From Bacillota bacterium (lineage in GTDB: Bacteria; Bacillota; Clostridia; Clostridiales; Clostridiaceae): 33,371 bases of DNA. The DNA is taken from positions 1 through 33,371 of the forward strand of contig JAUZPI010000049.1 in assembly GCA_030706015.1 (NCBI GenBank), written 5' to 3'. Below, piece after piece: positions 7,124-16,308 of this stretch (its first letter is position 1; every line of letters starts with the position of its first letter). The notes beneath the pieces were generated by a model. That model ran no database searches and had not been told where the DNA came from. It was given only the letters and a program-made list of their open reading frames with translations. A program made the position numbers and the translations under genes.

Positions 7124-8836
7124 ATGAAGTGGTTTAGTAATTTAAAAATTGCACAAAAGCTGATAACTGCCTTTGCCATAGTAGCAGTATTTAGTGTGAT
7201 TATCGGAATTGTAAATATAACTAGTATGAGCAAAATCAATTCAAATGATAATTTGCTGTATACTAGTGATATGCATATTCTGAAGGATCTTCAACAAATA
7301 AATTCAAACACTCTACATACTCGTCTTGATGTAATAAACCTAGTTGAAAGTAGAGATGCAGCCAAGAGTGAACAAACTAAAACCTTAATTAATAATTTAA
7401 GAAATCAGAATGATGAGATGATTGACCAGTATTCTAAGCATGGTCTTGATGGCGATGAGGTGGTTATTTTTAATCAGTTTAAGGATGATCTAAAACAATA
7501 CAGAGTAGCCTGCGATAATATAATTACCCTAGCAGCTGAAAATAAATTTGATGAAGCATCTATGCTGAGTAAGGATAGCGCTTCAATAAGGGACAAGTTA
7601 ACTGGTTCTCTAGATAAATTAATAAAGATTACTGATGAACAAGCCCAAGAGAGAAATACTTCAAATAACAAGATATATACAAATGCTAACAACACAACGT
7701 TAATAATGATTATATTAAGCTTTGCGTTTTCAATTTTAATAGGAGTGCTTATAGCTTCATTAATATCAAAGCAGATAAAAAAAGCTCTCACCTTTGCAGA
7801 AGCCATAGGCAGCGGAGATTTAACTCAAGATATAGCTATTAATTCCAAGGATGAGATTGGGAATCTTGCAAAAGCATTAAATAAGGCGAAAGAGAATATA
7901 AGAGAATTAATTTCAGAGATATCCCTAAGTTCTGGTGATATAAGTGCTTCCAGTGAGGAGCTTTCAGCTACAATACAGGAAATCTCCTCTAAAATGGATA
8001 CAATCAATGAATCAGCAAGACAGATAGCTAAAGGTGCAGAGGATTTAAGTGCTACTACAGAACAGGTTAACGCCTCTACCGAAGAGATAACAGCAGCAAC
8101 AACTCAGCTTACTCATAAAGCAGAGCATGGAAGTAAATCCTCAATGGAGATACAAAATCGTGCTGTAGATATAAAAGAAAAGGGAACAAAATCCATAGAG
8201 ACAACTAGGACAATATTCGAAGATAAACAGAGCAGTATAACAGAAGCAATAAAGGCAGGCAAAGTAGTAGAAAAAGTTAAAGTAATGACAGAAGCTATAG
8301 GAGAGATTTCGGCTCAAACAAATCTTTTAGCATTAAATGCAGCAATAGAAGCTGCAAGAGCAGGAGAACATGGAAAAGGCTTCGCAGTGGTGGCGGACGA
8401 AGTTAGGAAATTAGCAGAGCAATCCTCTGAAACGGTAAATAATATCCAAAATGTTGTTAATCAAGTGGAGGAAGCCTTTAACAATCTTTCAAAAAATGCT
8501 GAAGAGATGCTAAGCTTTATTGAGGATAATGTTAATCCGGATTATAGATTATTCTATGAAACAGGGGTAAATTATGAAAAAGATGCTAAGTATATCAGAA
8601 CCATGTCAGAGGAAATATCAGCTTCAACTAAATTAATGCTGGATTCTATAGAACAAGTAGGCAGTGCTATTGAGACTGTGTCAGCCTCAGCTCTGCAGTC
8701 TGCTTCTGGCTCAGAGGAAATACTGGGAAGTATAAATGAAACCACTATTGCTGTGGAAGAGATTGCAAAAGCGGCTCAAACGCAGGCGGAGCTTGCAGTT
8801 AAGTTGAATTCTATGATATTGAAATTTAGAGTGTAG
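7124..8836 (+). CDS. Methyl-accepting chemotaxis protein
   Basis: A 570-residue transmembrane chemoreceptor. TM1 is at about 13-33 and TM2 at about 191-214, enclosing a 155-residue extracellular helical domain of the four-helix-bundle type. A HAMP linker (about 215-265) and a long coiled-coil signalling domain follow. The hairpin tip that binds CheA/CheW is clear: ISAQTNLLALNAAIEAARAG followed by GKGFAVVADEVRKLAEQSS at about 394-435. A stretch after the tip (FIEDNVNPDYRLFYETGVNY) interrupts the heptads; I believe similar insertions occur in other clostridial receptors, so I do not read it as damage. The ATG at 7124 follows GAGGGG. It is monocistronic with a strong terminator. The ligand cannot be predicted. 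No other chemotaxis genes are present. Confidence 0.95.
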   Translation: MKWFSNLKIAQKLITAFAIVAVFSVIIGIVNITSMSKINSNDNLLYTSDMHILKDLQQINSNTLHTRLDVINLVESRDAAKSEQTKTLINNLRNQNDEMIDQYSKHGLDGDEVVIFNQFKDDLKQYRVACDNIITLAAENKFDEASMLSKDSASIRDKLTGSLDKLIKITDEQAQERNTSNNKIYTNANNTTLIMIILSFAFSILIGVLIASLISKQIKKALTFAEAIGSGDLTQDIAINSKDEIGNLAKALNKAKENIRELISEISLSSGDISASSEELSATIQEISSKMDTINESARQIAKGAEDLSATTEQVNASTEEITAATTQLTHKAEHGSKSSMEIQNRAVDIKEKGTKSIETTRTIFEDKQSSITEAIKAGKVVEKVKVMTEAIGEISAQTNLLALNAAIEAARAGEHGKGFAVVADEVRKLAEQSSETVNNIQNVVNQVEEAFNNLSKNAEEMLSFIEDNVNPDYRLFYETGVNYEKDAKYIRTMSEEISASTKLMLDSIEQVGSAIETVSASALQSASGSEEILGSINETTIAVEEIAKAAQTQAELAVKLNSMILKFRV

Positions 8837-8839
8837 TTT

Positions 8840-8880
8840 AAATGGAGGGATATCACCGATGGATTCCCTCCATTTATTTT
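8840..8880 (+). terminator. Intrinsic terminator of the chemoreceptor gene
   Basis: AAATGGAGGGA (8840-8850) pairs perfectly with TCCCTCCATTT (8865-8875), followed by ATTTTT. It starts 3 bp after the stop codon. Confidence 0.92.
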
Positions 8881-8976
8881 TATCCAATGGAAAATAGCTT
8901 TTTAACATCACCAATTTAAATGATTATGCATATTGTATCTATGGTGCACTAAAATTAATTAGTTGGAGGTTATTCC

Positions 8977-10008
8977 ATGAGAAGAATAGTGGCAACCATA
9001 GCTATAATTGCATTAGTTATCATAGCAGCAGCCGCAGCAGTGGTCTCTTGGTACTTTAATAGTAAGTTATCAAAAATAAAAACTACACAAATTTCAGAAA
9101 AGCCAGCTGAACTTGGAATCAGTGTGAGAAAATATACCGATAAATATGTTAATAGCAAGTATGTTAACATATTACTCTTGGGTATAGATTCTAGGGGACC
9201 CAATGCACCAGATAGTCCTGGGCTTGCAGATACCATAATGATTTTGACCCTAGATAAAGCTCATAATAAGATAAAAATAACTTCTTTGATGAGAGATATG
9301 CTTATCGATAATATACAAGGTGAGGATGCAACAGCGGGAACAACACAAGATAGGATTAATGTTATATATAAACGAGGCGGGTTTGGTCAGGCTGGGGGTC
9401 AATATTCGATAAAAGCAATAAATAGTAATTTTGATATGAACATTAAGGATTATATTAAGATAGATTTTACCCATTTTGATAAGATTGTAGATGCTGTTGG
9501 AGGAGTAGATATAAACTTGTCAGAGGATGAAGTAAAGGTTGCCAATGGTTATATATCAGAAGTAGCTGGGATTGAAAATATTAGTCCGCCTTATTTAACC
9601 CACAGCGGAATGCAGCATCTTAATGGTATACAGGCGTTAGGTTACTGTAGAATAAGATATGTTGGCAGGCAGGATTATGAAAGAACAGAAAGGCAAAGAA
9701 CTGTATTGACCCAAGTTTTGAATAAACTAACTAATATGAATCTTTCACAAGCTATAACTATGCTCGATACTATATTACCTAATGTTGAAACCTCCCTTTC
9801 TAAATCTGAAATTATTTCAAACGGTTCATACGTTATTTTAAATAAGGTAAAGGTAATTGAACAATTTAGACTGCCTGAGGATAAACCTGGTTACCAAAAC
9901 AGCGTATATATTAACAACGTATATTTTCTAGGATGGAATAAAGAAGCCAATGATGCTGATCTACGCAAATTTATATTTGAAAATGACGCTGATAAAATTA
10001 AGCAATAA
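8977..10008 (+). CDS. LytR-CpsA-Psr (LCP) family cell-wall polymer ligase
   Basis: A 343-residue membrane-anchored extracellular enzyme. Residues 4-27 form the single N-terminal anchor. The LCP domain follows: NILLLGIDSRG (Asp71, Arg73), ADTIMILTLD (Asp85), the SLMRDM arginine motif (Arg106), and later GYCRIRY...RTERQRTVL with the conserved arginines. The usual GRSDTMM reads GLADTIM, a mild variant. LCP enzymes move polymers from undecaprenyl pyrophosphate carriers to peptidoglycan (teichoic acid, capsule or exopolysaccharide). The ATG has a good ribosome binding site, TTGGAGG. About 1.9 kb downstream begins the polysaccharide locus, so it may attach that product to the wall, although a MATE gene and a terminator separate them. 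Confidence 0.92.
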   Translation: MRRIVATIAIIALVIIAAAAAVVSWYFNSKLSKIKTTQISEKPAELGISVRKYTDKYVNSKYVNILLLGIDSRGPNAPDSPGLADTIMILTLDKAHNKIKITSLMRDMLIDNIQGEDATAGTTQDRINVIYKRGGFGQAGGQYSIKAINSNFDMNIKDYIKIDFTHFDKIVDAVGGVDINLSEDEVKVANGYISEVAGIENISPPYLTHSGMQHLNGIQALGYCRIRYVGRQDYERTERQRTVLTQVLNKLTNMNLSQAITMLDTILPNVETSLSKSEIISNGSYVILNKVKVIEQFRLPEDKPGYQNSVYINNVYFLGWNKEANDADLRKFIFENDADKIKQ

Positions 10009-10039
10009 AATTATTATAAAAGTATCTGTAGGGGAGTAC

Positions 10040-10093
10040 TTGATGATTTTTTAAATAAAGCCTTTATAATACTGTTTATATCAAGCTGATATA
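10040..10093 (+). promoter_or_regulatory. Candidate promoter and operator of the MATE gene
   Basis: TATAAT at 10065-10070 has a TTGATG 19 bp upstream (10040-10045), a wide but possible spacing. Just downstream, TATATCA-AGC-TGATATA (10077-10093) is a perfect 17-bp dyad placed where transcription would start, as expected for a MarR- or TetR-like repressor site. No regulator gene is adjacent. Confidence 0.45.
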
Positions 10094-10144
10094 TGATAAA
10101 ATATAACGAATAACTAACAAATGAAAAACTTAAGGAGGACGTTC

Positions 10145-11515
10145 ATGAATAGATCAAGACAATTGGGTCAAGAAAGTGTTGGTAAACTTCTTTGGAAATT
10201 TTCTATACCAGCCATAGTTGGTATGCTGGTAAATGCTTTATACAGCATAATAGATAGGATTTTTGTTGGAAGAGGCGTTGGACTTCTCGGAATTTCCGCC
10301 ACTACTATAGCATTTCCTATTTCAATAATTACAATGGGCTTTGGTATGCTCATTGGAATAGGTGCAGCTGCAACTATATCAATTAAATTGGGCCAAAAGA
10401 ATAAACAAGAAGCAGAGCATATTTTAGGGAATGCATTTGTTTTACTTATAATAGTTTCAATAATAGTAACGGCGCTGGGGTTAATTTTCGAGGAACCTCT
10501 TCTTAAAGTGTTTGGTGCAAGCAGCGAAGTTATGCCGCTGGCAAAGCAGTTTGTTACCATAATTTTATTAGGTGCAATACTTCAAAACATAGGTTTTGGG
10601 TTAAATAATGTTATACGTTCAGAGGGAAACCCTAAAATGGCAATGTATACAATGCTAATAGGTGCAGTACTGAATACCATATTTAATCCTATATTTATAT
10701 TTGGACTCCATCTAGGCATAAGAGGGTCAGCTTTAGCAACTATAGTATCTCAAACTATTTGTTCTATTTGGGTATTATCATATTTCTTAGGAAAGAAAAG
10801 TATCTTAAAACTCAGGGTTAAGCATTTGAATTTAAACTTGCACATTATTGAACAAATAATAGCCATAGGAATGTCGCCATTTCTTATGCAGATAGCTCAA
10901 AGTGTAATAACCATAGTGTTTAATAAGAGTCTAGAAGGATATGGTGGAGATATTGCTATAGCGGCAATGGGAATAATCAATAGTGTTACTATGCTGATAC
11001 TTATGCCTATATTTGGAATAAACCAAGGTGCTCAACCTATCATAGGCTATAATTATGGTGCTAAAAAATACGATAGGGTAAAGAAAACCTTGAAGCTTGC
11101 GGTTATTGCAGCAACAGGGGTATCTACTACAGGGTTTGTTTTAGTAGAATTATTTCCAAGAGCAATTATAGGAATATTTAGCAGTAATGATAAAGCACTA
11201 TTAAACATTGGTTCCCTTGGAATCAGAATATTCTTAATGATGCTGCCTATAATAGGGTTTCAGGTTGTAAGTGCAAACTATTTTCAGGCAGTTGGAAAAG
11301 CTAAAATATCTATATTTTTAAGCCTATCCAGACAAGTAATAGTATTATTACCTCTTTTAATCATTCTGCCTCATTGGTTTAAGCTTACAGGAATATGGTC
11401 AGCTGGACCAGCATCAGATTTTATATCATCCCTGCTGACAGGAGCATTTCTATATAGAGAGATAATAAAATTAGGCAGATCTCATAATGAAAGCATAAAT
11501 AAATCAAATATATAA
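10145..11515 (+). CDS. MATE-family efflux transporter
   Basis: A 456-residue, twelve-helix membrane protein of the MATE (DinF/NorM/MepA-like) family, which exports drugs or metabolites using a Na+ or H+ gradient. Visible family features are the N-terminal GKLLWKFSIPAIVGMLVNAL, a DRIFVGRGVG turn, and the second-half repeat beginning near QIIAIGMSPFLMQIAQS, with INQGAQPIIGYNYGAK. The start is ATG 10145: an earlier ATG at 10121 is in frame but the AAGGAGG site lies between the two. It may be regulated through the dyad in its promoter. A terminator follows. Substrate unknown; export of a polysaccharide precursor is unlikely, because the locus has its own flippase. Confidence 0.92.
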   Translation: MNRSRQLGQESVGKLLWKFSIPAIVGMLVNALYSIIDRIFVGRGVGLLGISATTIAFPISIITMGFGMLIGIGAAATISIKLGQKNKQEAEHILGNAFVLLIIVSIIVTALGLIFEEPLLKVFGASSEVMPLAKQFVTIILLGAILQNIGFGLNNVIRSEGNPKMAMYTMLIGAVLNTIFNPIFIFGLHLGIRGSALATIVSQTICSIWVLSYFLGKKSILKLRVKHLNLNLHIIEQIIAIGMSPFLMQIAQSVITIVFNKSLEGYGGDIAIAAMGIINSVTMLILMPIFGINQGAQPIIGYNYGAKKYDRVKKTLKLAVIAATGVSTTGFVLVELFPRAIIGIFSSNDKALLNIGSLGIRIFLMMLPIIGFQVVSANYFQAVGKAKISIFLSLSRQVIVLLPLLIILPHWFKLTGIWSAGPASDFISSLLTGAFLYREIIKLGRSHNESINKSNI

Positions 11516-11516
11516 A

Positions 11517-11567
11517 AAGCAGCCCATATTTTACTTTTTTATTTGTAAAGTGCGGGCTGCTTAATTT
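11517..11567 (+). terminator. Intrinsic terminator of the MATE gene
   Basis: AAGCAGCCC pairs with GGGCTGCTT (11554-11562), with a second inner pairing ATTTTAC/GTAAAGT, then AATTTTA. It separates the MATE gene from the polysaccharide locus. Confidence 0.88.
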
Positions 11568-11801
11568 TACTGCCTTGGTATGGTTTGTATGGGATTGAAC
11601 AGATGCATATTTAGTTAAGTATTATACAGGGGTATAGGTGGTCTTTCTATATCTTAATATATGAATTGAGTGATATAATTAATATAATTATATTCTTCTG
11701 TATATTTGTTGGGTTATTTGAAAGCTAGGTTGGAAAAATGCGAAAAATGTGTCTTTTTCTTATACATTGTATCTATAAAAATTGCAAATATAGTAAAGGA
11801 T
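11568..11801. other. Non-coding region ahead of the polysaccharide promoter
   Basis: No open frame with a ribosome binding site is seen. The stretch is AT-rich with a few GG-rich patches (for example ACAGGGGTATAGGTGG near 11625). It may hold regulatory sites of the polysaccharide operon; nothing recognisable is found. Confidence 0.4.
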
Positions 11802-11831
11802 TTTACATGGAATTTTAAAATGTAATATGAT
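11802..11831 (+). promoter_or_regulatory. Probable sigma-A promoter of the polysaccharide locus
   Basis: TTTACA (11802-11807) and TATGAT (11826-11831) are 18 bp apart, and about 70 bp of leader precedes the first gene. No later promoter of equal quality is obvious among the tightly packed first four genes. Confidence 0.6.
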
Positions 11832-11910
11832 ATACTAAAAAAGTAATTGAAAAGTTACCATTAATATACGTGAGTTAGAGTAGAAAATGTCTTAGAGTGG
11901 AGGGAGCGCA

Positions 11911-12576
11911 TTGGGAGAAGTTGAGACTAATGGAAGTGTACAAGTTGTAGTGGTTTCCGCTAAGGATAAAATAATTTATAGTTTTTTTAAGAGAGTGCTT
12001 GATGTTTTAAGTTCTTTTTGTGCATTAATAATTCTATCGCCAATATTTATTTTGTTGGCAGTATTGGTAAAGTTGGATTCAAGTGGACCAGCTTTTTTTG
12101 GTCATAGAAGATTAGGCAAAGATGGACGCATCATTAAGGTATATAAATTTAGAACTATGGTTCAAAATGCTGAAGAGGCGCTGAAAAGGTTGACACCTGA
12201 GGAAAAAAGAGAATTTCAGGAAAATTTTAAATTGGAATATGATCCAAGAGTAACGAAGTTGGGAAGCTTTTTAAGAAAGTCAAGCCTTGATGAACTCCCT
12301 CAGCTTTTGAATATATTAATTGGAAATATGACAGTGGTGGGCCCAAGACCTATAGTTGAGAAGGAATTGGACAAGTATGGAATATATAAGTATAAACTCC
12401 TTACTGTAAAGCCTGGTCTTACAGGAAATTGGCAGGCAAACGGAAGAAGTGATACTACTTATGAAGAAAGAGTTAAATTAGATATGGATTATATAGATAA
12501 TAGAAGTTTTTTATTAGATATGAAAATAATATTTAAAACATTTGGGGCAGTGGTAAAAAAAGAAGGAGCTAGGTAA
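11911..12576 (+). CDS. Initiating sugar-phosphate transferase (undecaprenyl-phosphate, PglC/WbaP type)
   Basis: A 221-residue monotopic phosphoglycosyl transferase. It starts polymer assembly by placing a sugar-1-phosphate on undecaprenyl phosphate at the inner membrane face. One hydrophobic re-entrant helix (about 34-54, with SSFCALIILSPIFILLAVLV) is followed by the catalytic domain: VYKFRTM near 77-83, the catalytic pair Asp127-Glu128 in SSLDELPQLLNIL, NMTVVGPRP and KPGLTGNWQ. The start is TTG at 11911, preceded by GGAGGGAG; no better ATG exists. It is the short form, lacking the multi-helix N-terminal domain of full-length WbaP. It is the first gene of the locus. The sugar (glucose, galactose or an amino sugar) cannot be told from sequence alone. 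Confidence 0.93.
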   Translation: MGEVETNGSVQVVVVSAKDKIIYSFFKRVLDVLSSFCALIILSPIFILLAVLVKLDSSGPAFFGHRRLGKDGRIIKVYKFRTMVQNAEEALKRLTPEEKREFQENFKLEYDPRVTKLGSFLRKSSLDELPQLLNILIGNMTVVGPRPIVEKELDKYGIYKYKLLTVKPGLTGNWQANGRSDTTYEERVKLDMDYIDNRSFLLDMKIIFKTFGAVVKKEGAR

Positions 12577-12625
12577 AGAGAAAAACGCTACCTTGATAAT
12601 CTAGTATTGTTTGGAGGAATAATCA

Positions 12626-13933
12626 ATGAAAATAGTAATTGCTGGAACGGGATATGTTGGATTAGTCACTGGAACATGTTTATCGGAGGTAGGTCATAAT
12701 GTACTTTGTGTGGATATAGATGAAAAAAAGGTAGAGCTTATGAAGGACGGAATTTCACCTATATATGAACCAGATCTTGAAGAACTCATTAAAAAAAATT
12801 ATAAGGCTGGAAGGTTAGATTTTACAACAGACTATGCAAATGCATTTAAAGATTCGGATACTATCTTTATAGCGGTAGGGACACCAGAAAGGGAAGATGG
12901 TTCAGCTAATTTAGATTATGTTTATAATGTAGCTAAGCAAATTGCAGAGAATATTGAGAAAGACTGCTTAATTGTTATTAAATCTACAGTGCCAATAGGG
13001 GTTAACGATCAAATCGAAGCATTTATAAAGGAAAATCTAAAAAATAATGTAAAAATCGAAGTGGCATCAAATCCAGAATTTTTAGCCCAAGGCACCGCTG
13101 TAAATGATACCCTTAACGCAAGTCGTATTGTTATAGGGGTAGAATCTAAAACAGCAGAAGAGATATTAAGAGAGGTTTATAATAGATTTAACCAGCCAAT
13201 AGTGGTTACTAGCAGAAGAAGTGCTGAAATGATAAAGTATGCCTCTAATGATTTTTTAGCCTTAAAAATATCATTTATAAATGAAGTGGCTAATCTTTGT
13301 GAATTGGTTGGTGCAAATGTAGAGGATGTTTCATTAGGAATGTCCTATGACCCGCGTATAGGGAATAAATTTTTAAATCCAGGATTAGGTTATGGAGGGT
13401 CGTGTTTTCCAAAGGATACTAAGGCCCTTCAATGGTTTGCTGAAACCAATGGATATGAAATAAAAACAGTTAAGGCTACAATTGAAGTAAATCAATTTCA
13501 GAAATTTAGGTTGTTAAGAAAAGCTAAGAAAAGATTTAAGAAACTTAGTGGTCTCAAGGTGGCTGTATTGGGATTGACCTTTAAACCAGGGACTGATGAT
13601 TTAAGGGATGCTCCATCTATTCCAAATGTAAAAATGTTATTAGAGGAAGGCGCTGAAGTAGTGGTATATGATCCAGTAGGTATGGATAATTTTAAGAGAC
13701 TATTTACTGACCAGGTAAAGTATGCAGCAGAGCCTGGAGAGGCGTTAAAAGATGCAGATGCAGCGTTCATTTTTACTGAATGGCAGCAAATCAAGGAATT
13801 AAGTTTAAAAGAATATAAGCAGCTTATGAAAAATGCTGTAATATTTGATGGGCGAAATTGTTACAGTTTGAAGGATGCTGAGGCGGCAGATGTAGAGTAT
13901 TATTCAATTGGTCGACCAAATGTAAATTGTTAA
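12626..13933 (+). CDS. UDP-glucose 6-dehydrogenase
   Basis: A 435-residue NAD-dependent enzyme that oxidises UDP-glucose to UDP-glucuronic acid in two steps. The Rossmann motif is GTGYVGLVTGTCLSEVGH. Lys204 lies in EMIKYASNDF, and the catalytic Cys260 in GYGGSCFPKD. The C-terminal domain continues with VLGLTFKPGTDDLRDAPS. Length and residue spacing match bacterial UDP-glucose dehydrogenases; GDP-mannose dehydrogenase is a related alternative but the motifs fit UDP-glucose better. It starts 49 bp after the initiating transferase, with TTTGGAGG before the ATG, and is co-transcribed with it. This points to uronic acid, hence an acidic polymer. The symbol is left empty because ugd and tuaD are both used. 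Confidence 0.94.
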   Translation: MKIVIAGTGYVGLVTGTCLSEVGHNVLCVDIDEKKVELMKDGISPIYEPDLEELIKKNYKAGRLDFTTDYANAFKDSDTIFIAVGTPEREDGSANLDYVYNVAKQIAENIEKDCLIVIKSTVPIGVNDQIEAFIKENLKNNVKIEVASNPEFLAQGTAVNDTLNASRIVIGVESKTAEEILREVYNRFNQPIVVTSRRSAEMIKYASNDFLALKISFINEVANLCELVGANVEDVSLGMSYDPRIGNKFLNPGLGYGGSCFPKDTKALQWFAETNGYEIKTVKATIEVNQFQKFRLLRKAKKRFKKLSGLKVAVLGLTFKPGTDDLRDAPSIPNVKMLLEEGAEVVVYDPVGMDNFKRLFTDQVKYAAEPGEALKDADAAFIFTEWQQIKELSLKEYKQLMKNAVIFDGRNCYSLKDAEAADVEYYSIGRPNVNC

Positions 13934-13956
13934 AGCTTTTTATGGAGGGGAAAATA

Positions 13957-15006
13957 ATGTTATGTGCACTAATTATGGCAGGAGGCAAAGGTGAAAGGTT
14001 TTGGCCGCTTTCAACGGACGAAAAACCAAAGCAGTTTTTAAAGCTTATTGGCGAAGAAACAATGATTCAAATGACAGTAAAGCGATTGGAAAAGTTGATA
14101 CCTGTAGAGAGGATCTTTGTTGTAACTGCCAAAAGATATGTTGATTTAGTTAAAGAACAATTACCTAAATTGCCTGAAAGCAATATTATAGTAGAACCAG
14201 TGGGCAGAAATACAGCACCGTGTATTGCCTTATCTGCGTTTATAATAGAGAAATATTACAAAAATGCTACTATAGCAGTATTGCCATCAGATCATTTGAT
14301 AGTAAATGAAGATAAATTCATAAATACTCTTGGAGCAGCTAATAAATTTGTAGAGGATAATGAAAGTGCTATAGTAACTATTGGAATGAAGCCTGATAGG
14401 CCAGAAACAGGCTATGGATATATTGAATATAGTGAAGTGGTTGAAAGTATAGATGAATTTAAGGTAAGAAGTGTAAGAAGATTTGTAGAAAAACCAAATT
14501 TGGAAACTGCCCAAAAATATTTAAATAAAGGTGATTTCCTTTGGAATGCTGGAATGTTTGTTTGGAGGGCTTCTACAATATTGGAGCTTACAAACAGATT
14601 TTTAACTAATACATTTAATGTGCTAAATGAAATAGCGGTAACCTGTGAAGAGGAGTTTGATCAGGTATTGGAACTAAGGTATGAAAATGTAGATAATGTG
14701 TCGGTAGACTATGGAATAATGGAAAAGGCAGAAAACATATACGTTATTCCAACAGACTTTGGTTGGGATGATGTAGGTACCTGGTATTCTGTAGAAAGAT
14801 ATAGAGATAAGGATGAAAATAACAACGTGTGCGTTGGAGATATAAAACATATTGATTCTCATAATAATATAATTGTTGGGAACGGTAAACCTATCGTAGT
14901 TGTAGGATTAGACGATGTTTTTGTTGTTGAAAGCGATGATGTAATATTTGTTGGAAGCAAAGAGAATATTAAAAATATAAAAGATATAAAAAATAAAGTT
15001 TGTTAA
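13957..15006 (+). CDS. manC: Mannose-1-phosphate guanylyltransferase (GDP-mannose pyrophosphorylase)
   Basis: A 349-residue cytosolic nucleotidyltransferase that makes GDP-mannose from mannose-1-phosphate and GTP. The signature LIMAGGKGERFWPLS at the N-terminus is followed by KPKQFLKL, EPVGRNTAPCIALSA, LPSDHLI and the FVEKP motif. It is the short form without a C-terminal phosphomannose isomerase domain. ATG 13957 follows GGAGGGG; the in-frame TTG at 13927 lies before that site and overlaps the previous gene, so it is rejected. The gap to the UDP-glucose dehydrogenase is 23 bp. The phosphomannomutase and isomerase needed to supply mannose-1-phosphate are not in the window. GDP-mannose presumably feeds the GT4 enzymes that follow. 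Confidence 0.93.
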   Translation: MLCALIMAGGKGERFWPLSTDEKPKQFLKLIGEETMIQMTVKRLEKLIPVERIFVVTAKRYVDLVKEQLPKLPESNIIVEPVGRNTAPCIALSAFIIEKYYKNATIAVLPSDHLIVNEDKFINTLGAANKFVEDNESAIVTIGMKPDRPETGYGYIEYSEVVESIDEFKVRSVRRFVEKPNLETAQKYLNKGDFLWNAGMFVWRASTILELTNRFLTNTFNVLNEIAVTCEEEFDQVLELRYENVDNVSVDYGIMEKAENIYVIPTDFGWDDVGTWYSVERYRDKDENNNVCVGDIKHIDSHNNIIVGNGKPIVVVGLDDVFVVESDDVIFVGSKENIKNIKDIKNKVC

Positions 15007-15026
15007 TAGTAGTGGAGGATAAACTA

Positions 15027-16145
15027 ATGAGGATGGCTTTAGTGCATGATTGGCTAACAAATATGGGTGGGGCAGAACGTGTTGTAATTAATTTTAAGGA
15101 GTTATTTCCGGAGGCCCCTATTTACACAACTTTATATAATGCAGATAAACTGGATGAAGCATTAAAAAATATTGATGTAAGAACGTCTTTTTTACAGAGT
15201 GAAAAAAACTTAAAAAGAGGCCATCAAAAGCTGTTGCCTTTTATGCCTATGGCATTTGAAAGTTTTGATTTAAATGAATATGATGTAATTCTTAGCAGCA
15301 GTTCATCGTGCGCTAAAGGTGTAGTTACAAACCCCGATACTATGCATGTATGTTACTGTCACACTCCTATGAGATACGCATGGGAATATTATTATGAATA
15401 TGCAAACGAATGGGGACTAAATAAAATCAAAGGGAAATTGCTTAAGTACGTTATGAATTATATAAGAGTATGGGATAGAGTATCAGCAGATAGAGTAGAT
15501 TATTTTATTGCAAACTCTGAAAATGTTGCAAAAAGAATATGGAAACATTACAGAAAAGAAAGTGTGGTTATTCATCCGCCAGTGCGCTGTAATCTTTTTA
15601 ATGTTAGTAATATAGATGAAGATTATTTTTTAATACTTTCAAGACTTGTTCCTTATAAAAGAATTGATTTAGCTGTAAAAGCATTCAATGAGTTAGGATT
15701 GCCTCTTGTTATAATAGGAGATGGGCCGGAAAGACAAAGACTTGAGAGTATGGCAAATAATAATATAAAGTTTTTAGGGAGACAGCCTGATGAGGTTATA
15801 AAGGATTACTACTCTAAATGCAGAGCATTTATATTTCCGGGTGAAGAAGATTTTGGTATAACTCCATTAGAAGCACAAGCAAGTGGACGTCCAGTAATTG
15901 CATATGGCAAAGGTGGAGCATTGGAGACGGTGATAGATGGAGAGACAGGTGTGTTTTTCAAAGAACAAACTATAGAAGAATTAATTGTGGCAATAAAGAA
16001 ATTTGAAGATATTGAGTTCGATAAGCAAACTATAAGAAAACACGCAGAAGAATTTGATGAAGAAATATTTAAAGCTAAGATTAGCAATTTTATAAATGAA
16101 AAATATAAGGAATTTAAAGGTATGAAAAATTACAAGGTGATATAG
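15027..16145 (+). CDS. GT4 glycosyltransferase, WbaZ-like (probable mannosyltransferase)
   Basis: A 372-residue GT-B glycosyltransferase of family 4. The N-terminus MRMALVHDWLTNMGGAERV is typical of the WbaZ/WbdC group, which uses GDP-mannose. The C-terminal donor half has the family motif EEDFGITPLEAQASGRPVIA followed by GKGGALETV. ATG 15027 is preferred over TTG 15000 because GTGGAGG lies between them. It begins 20 bp after manC, which supports GDP-mannose as donor, though this is inference. It ends the tightly packed first part of the locus; a 163-bp gap follows. Confidence 0.9.
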   Translation: MRMALVHDWLTNMGGAERVVINFKELFPEAPIYTTLYNADKLDEALKNIDVRTSFLQSEKNLKRGHQKLLPFMPMAFESFDLNEYDVILSSSSSCAKGVVTNPDTMHVCYCHTPMRYAWEYYYEYANEWGLNKIKGKLLKYVMNYIRVWDRVSADRVDYFIANSENVAKRIWKHYRKESVVIHPPVRCNLFNVSNIDEDYFLILSRLVPYKRIDLAVKAFNELGLPLVIIGDGPERQRLESMANNNIKFLGRQPDEVIKDYYSKCRAFIFPGEEDFGITPLEAQASGRPVIAYGKGGALETVIDGETGVFFKEQTIEELIVAIKKFEDIEFDKQTIRKHAEEFDEEIFKAKISNFINEKYKEFKGMKNYKVI

Positions 16146-16308
16146 GATTGGTAAAAGTATATATTTTTATGTTGGGTATACCATAATGTTGATTCGTAAG
16201 CACTGGGGTACCACGTGTTGAAAGCATTAAGGTATTGTAATATACCAATTTTAATATGGTATCACATGATAAAATTACACAAATCAACAAAAGTGGGTGA
16301 CTAATCAA
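16146..16308. promoter_or_regulatory. Gap with repeated GGTA/TACC dyads
   Basis: Within about 90 bp there are GGTATACC (16175-16182), GGTACC (16207-16212), GGTAT-TGTAAT-ATACC (16231-16246) and ATACCA...TGGTAT (16242-16262). They can pair in several alternative ways. The gap separates the packed first four genes from the more AT-rich later genes. It may be an internal promoter region, a processing site or a recombination junction. Confidence 0.35.

Noticed and set aside
8516..8610. Possible frameshift or insertion in the chemoreceptor signalling domain.
   Set aside because: The frame is open throughout and the signalling pattern resumes after it; the segment looks like an in-frame insertion, not damage.
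10168..10560. A 130-codon open frame on the minus strand inside the MATE gene.
   Set aside because: The plus-strand MATE reading is strongly supported; the antisense frame has no recognisable features.
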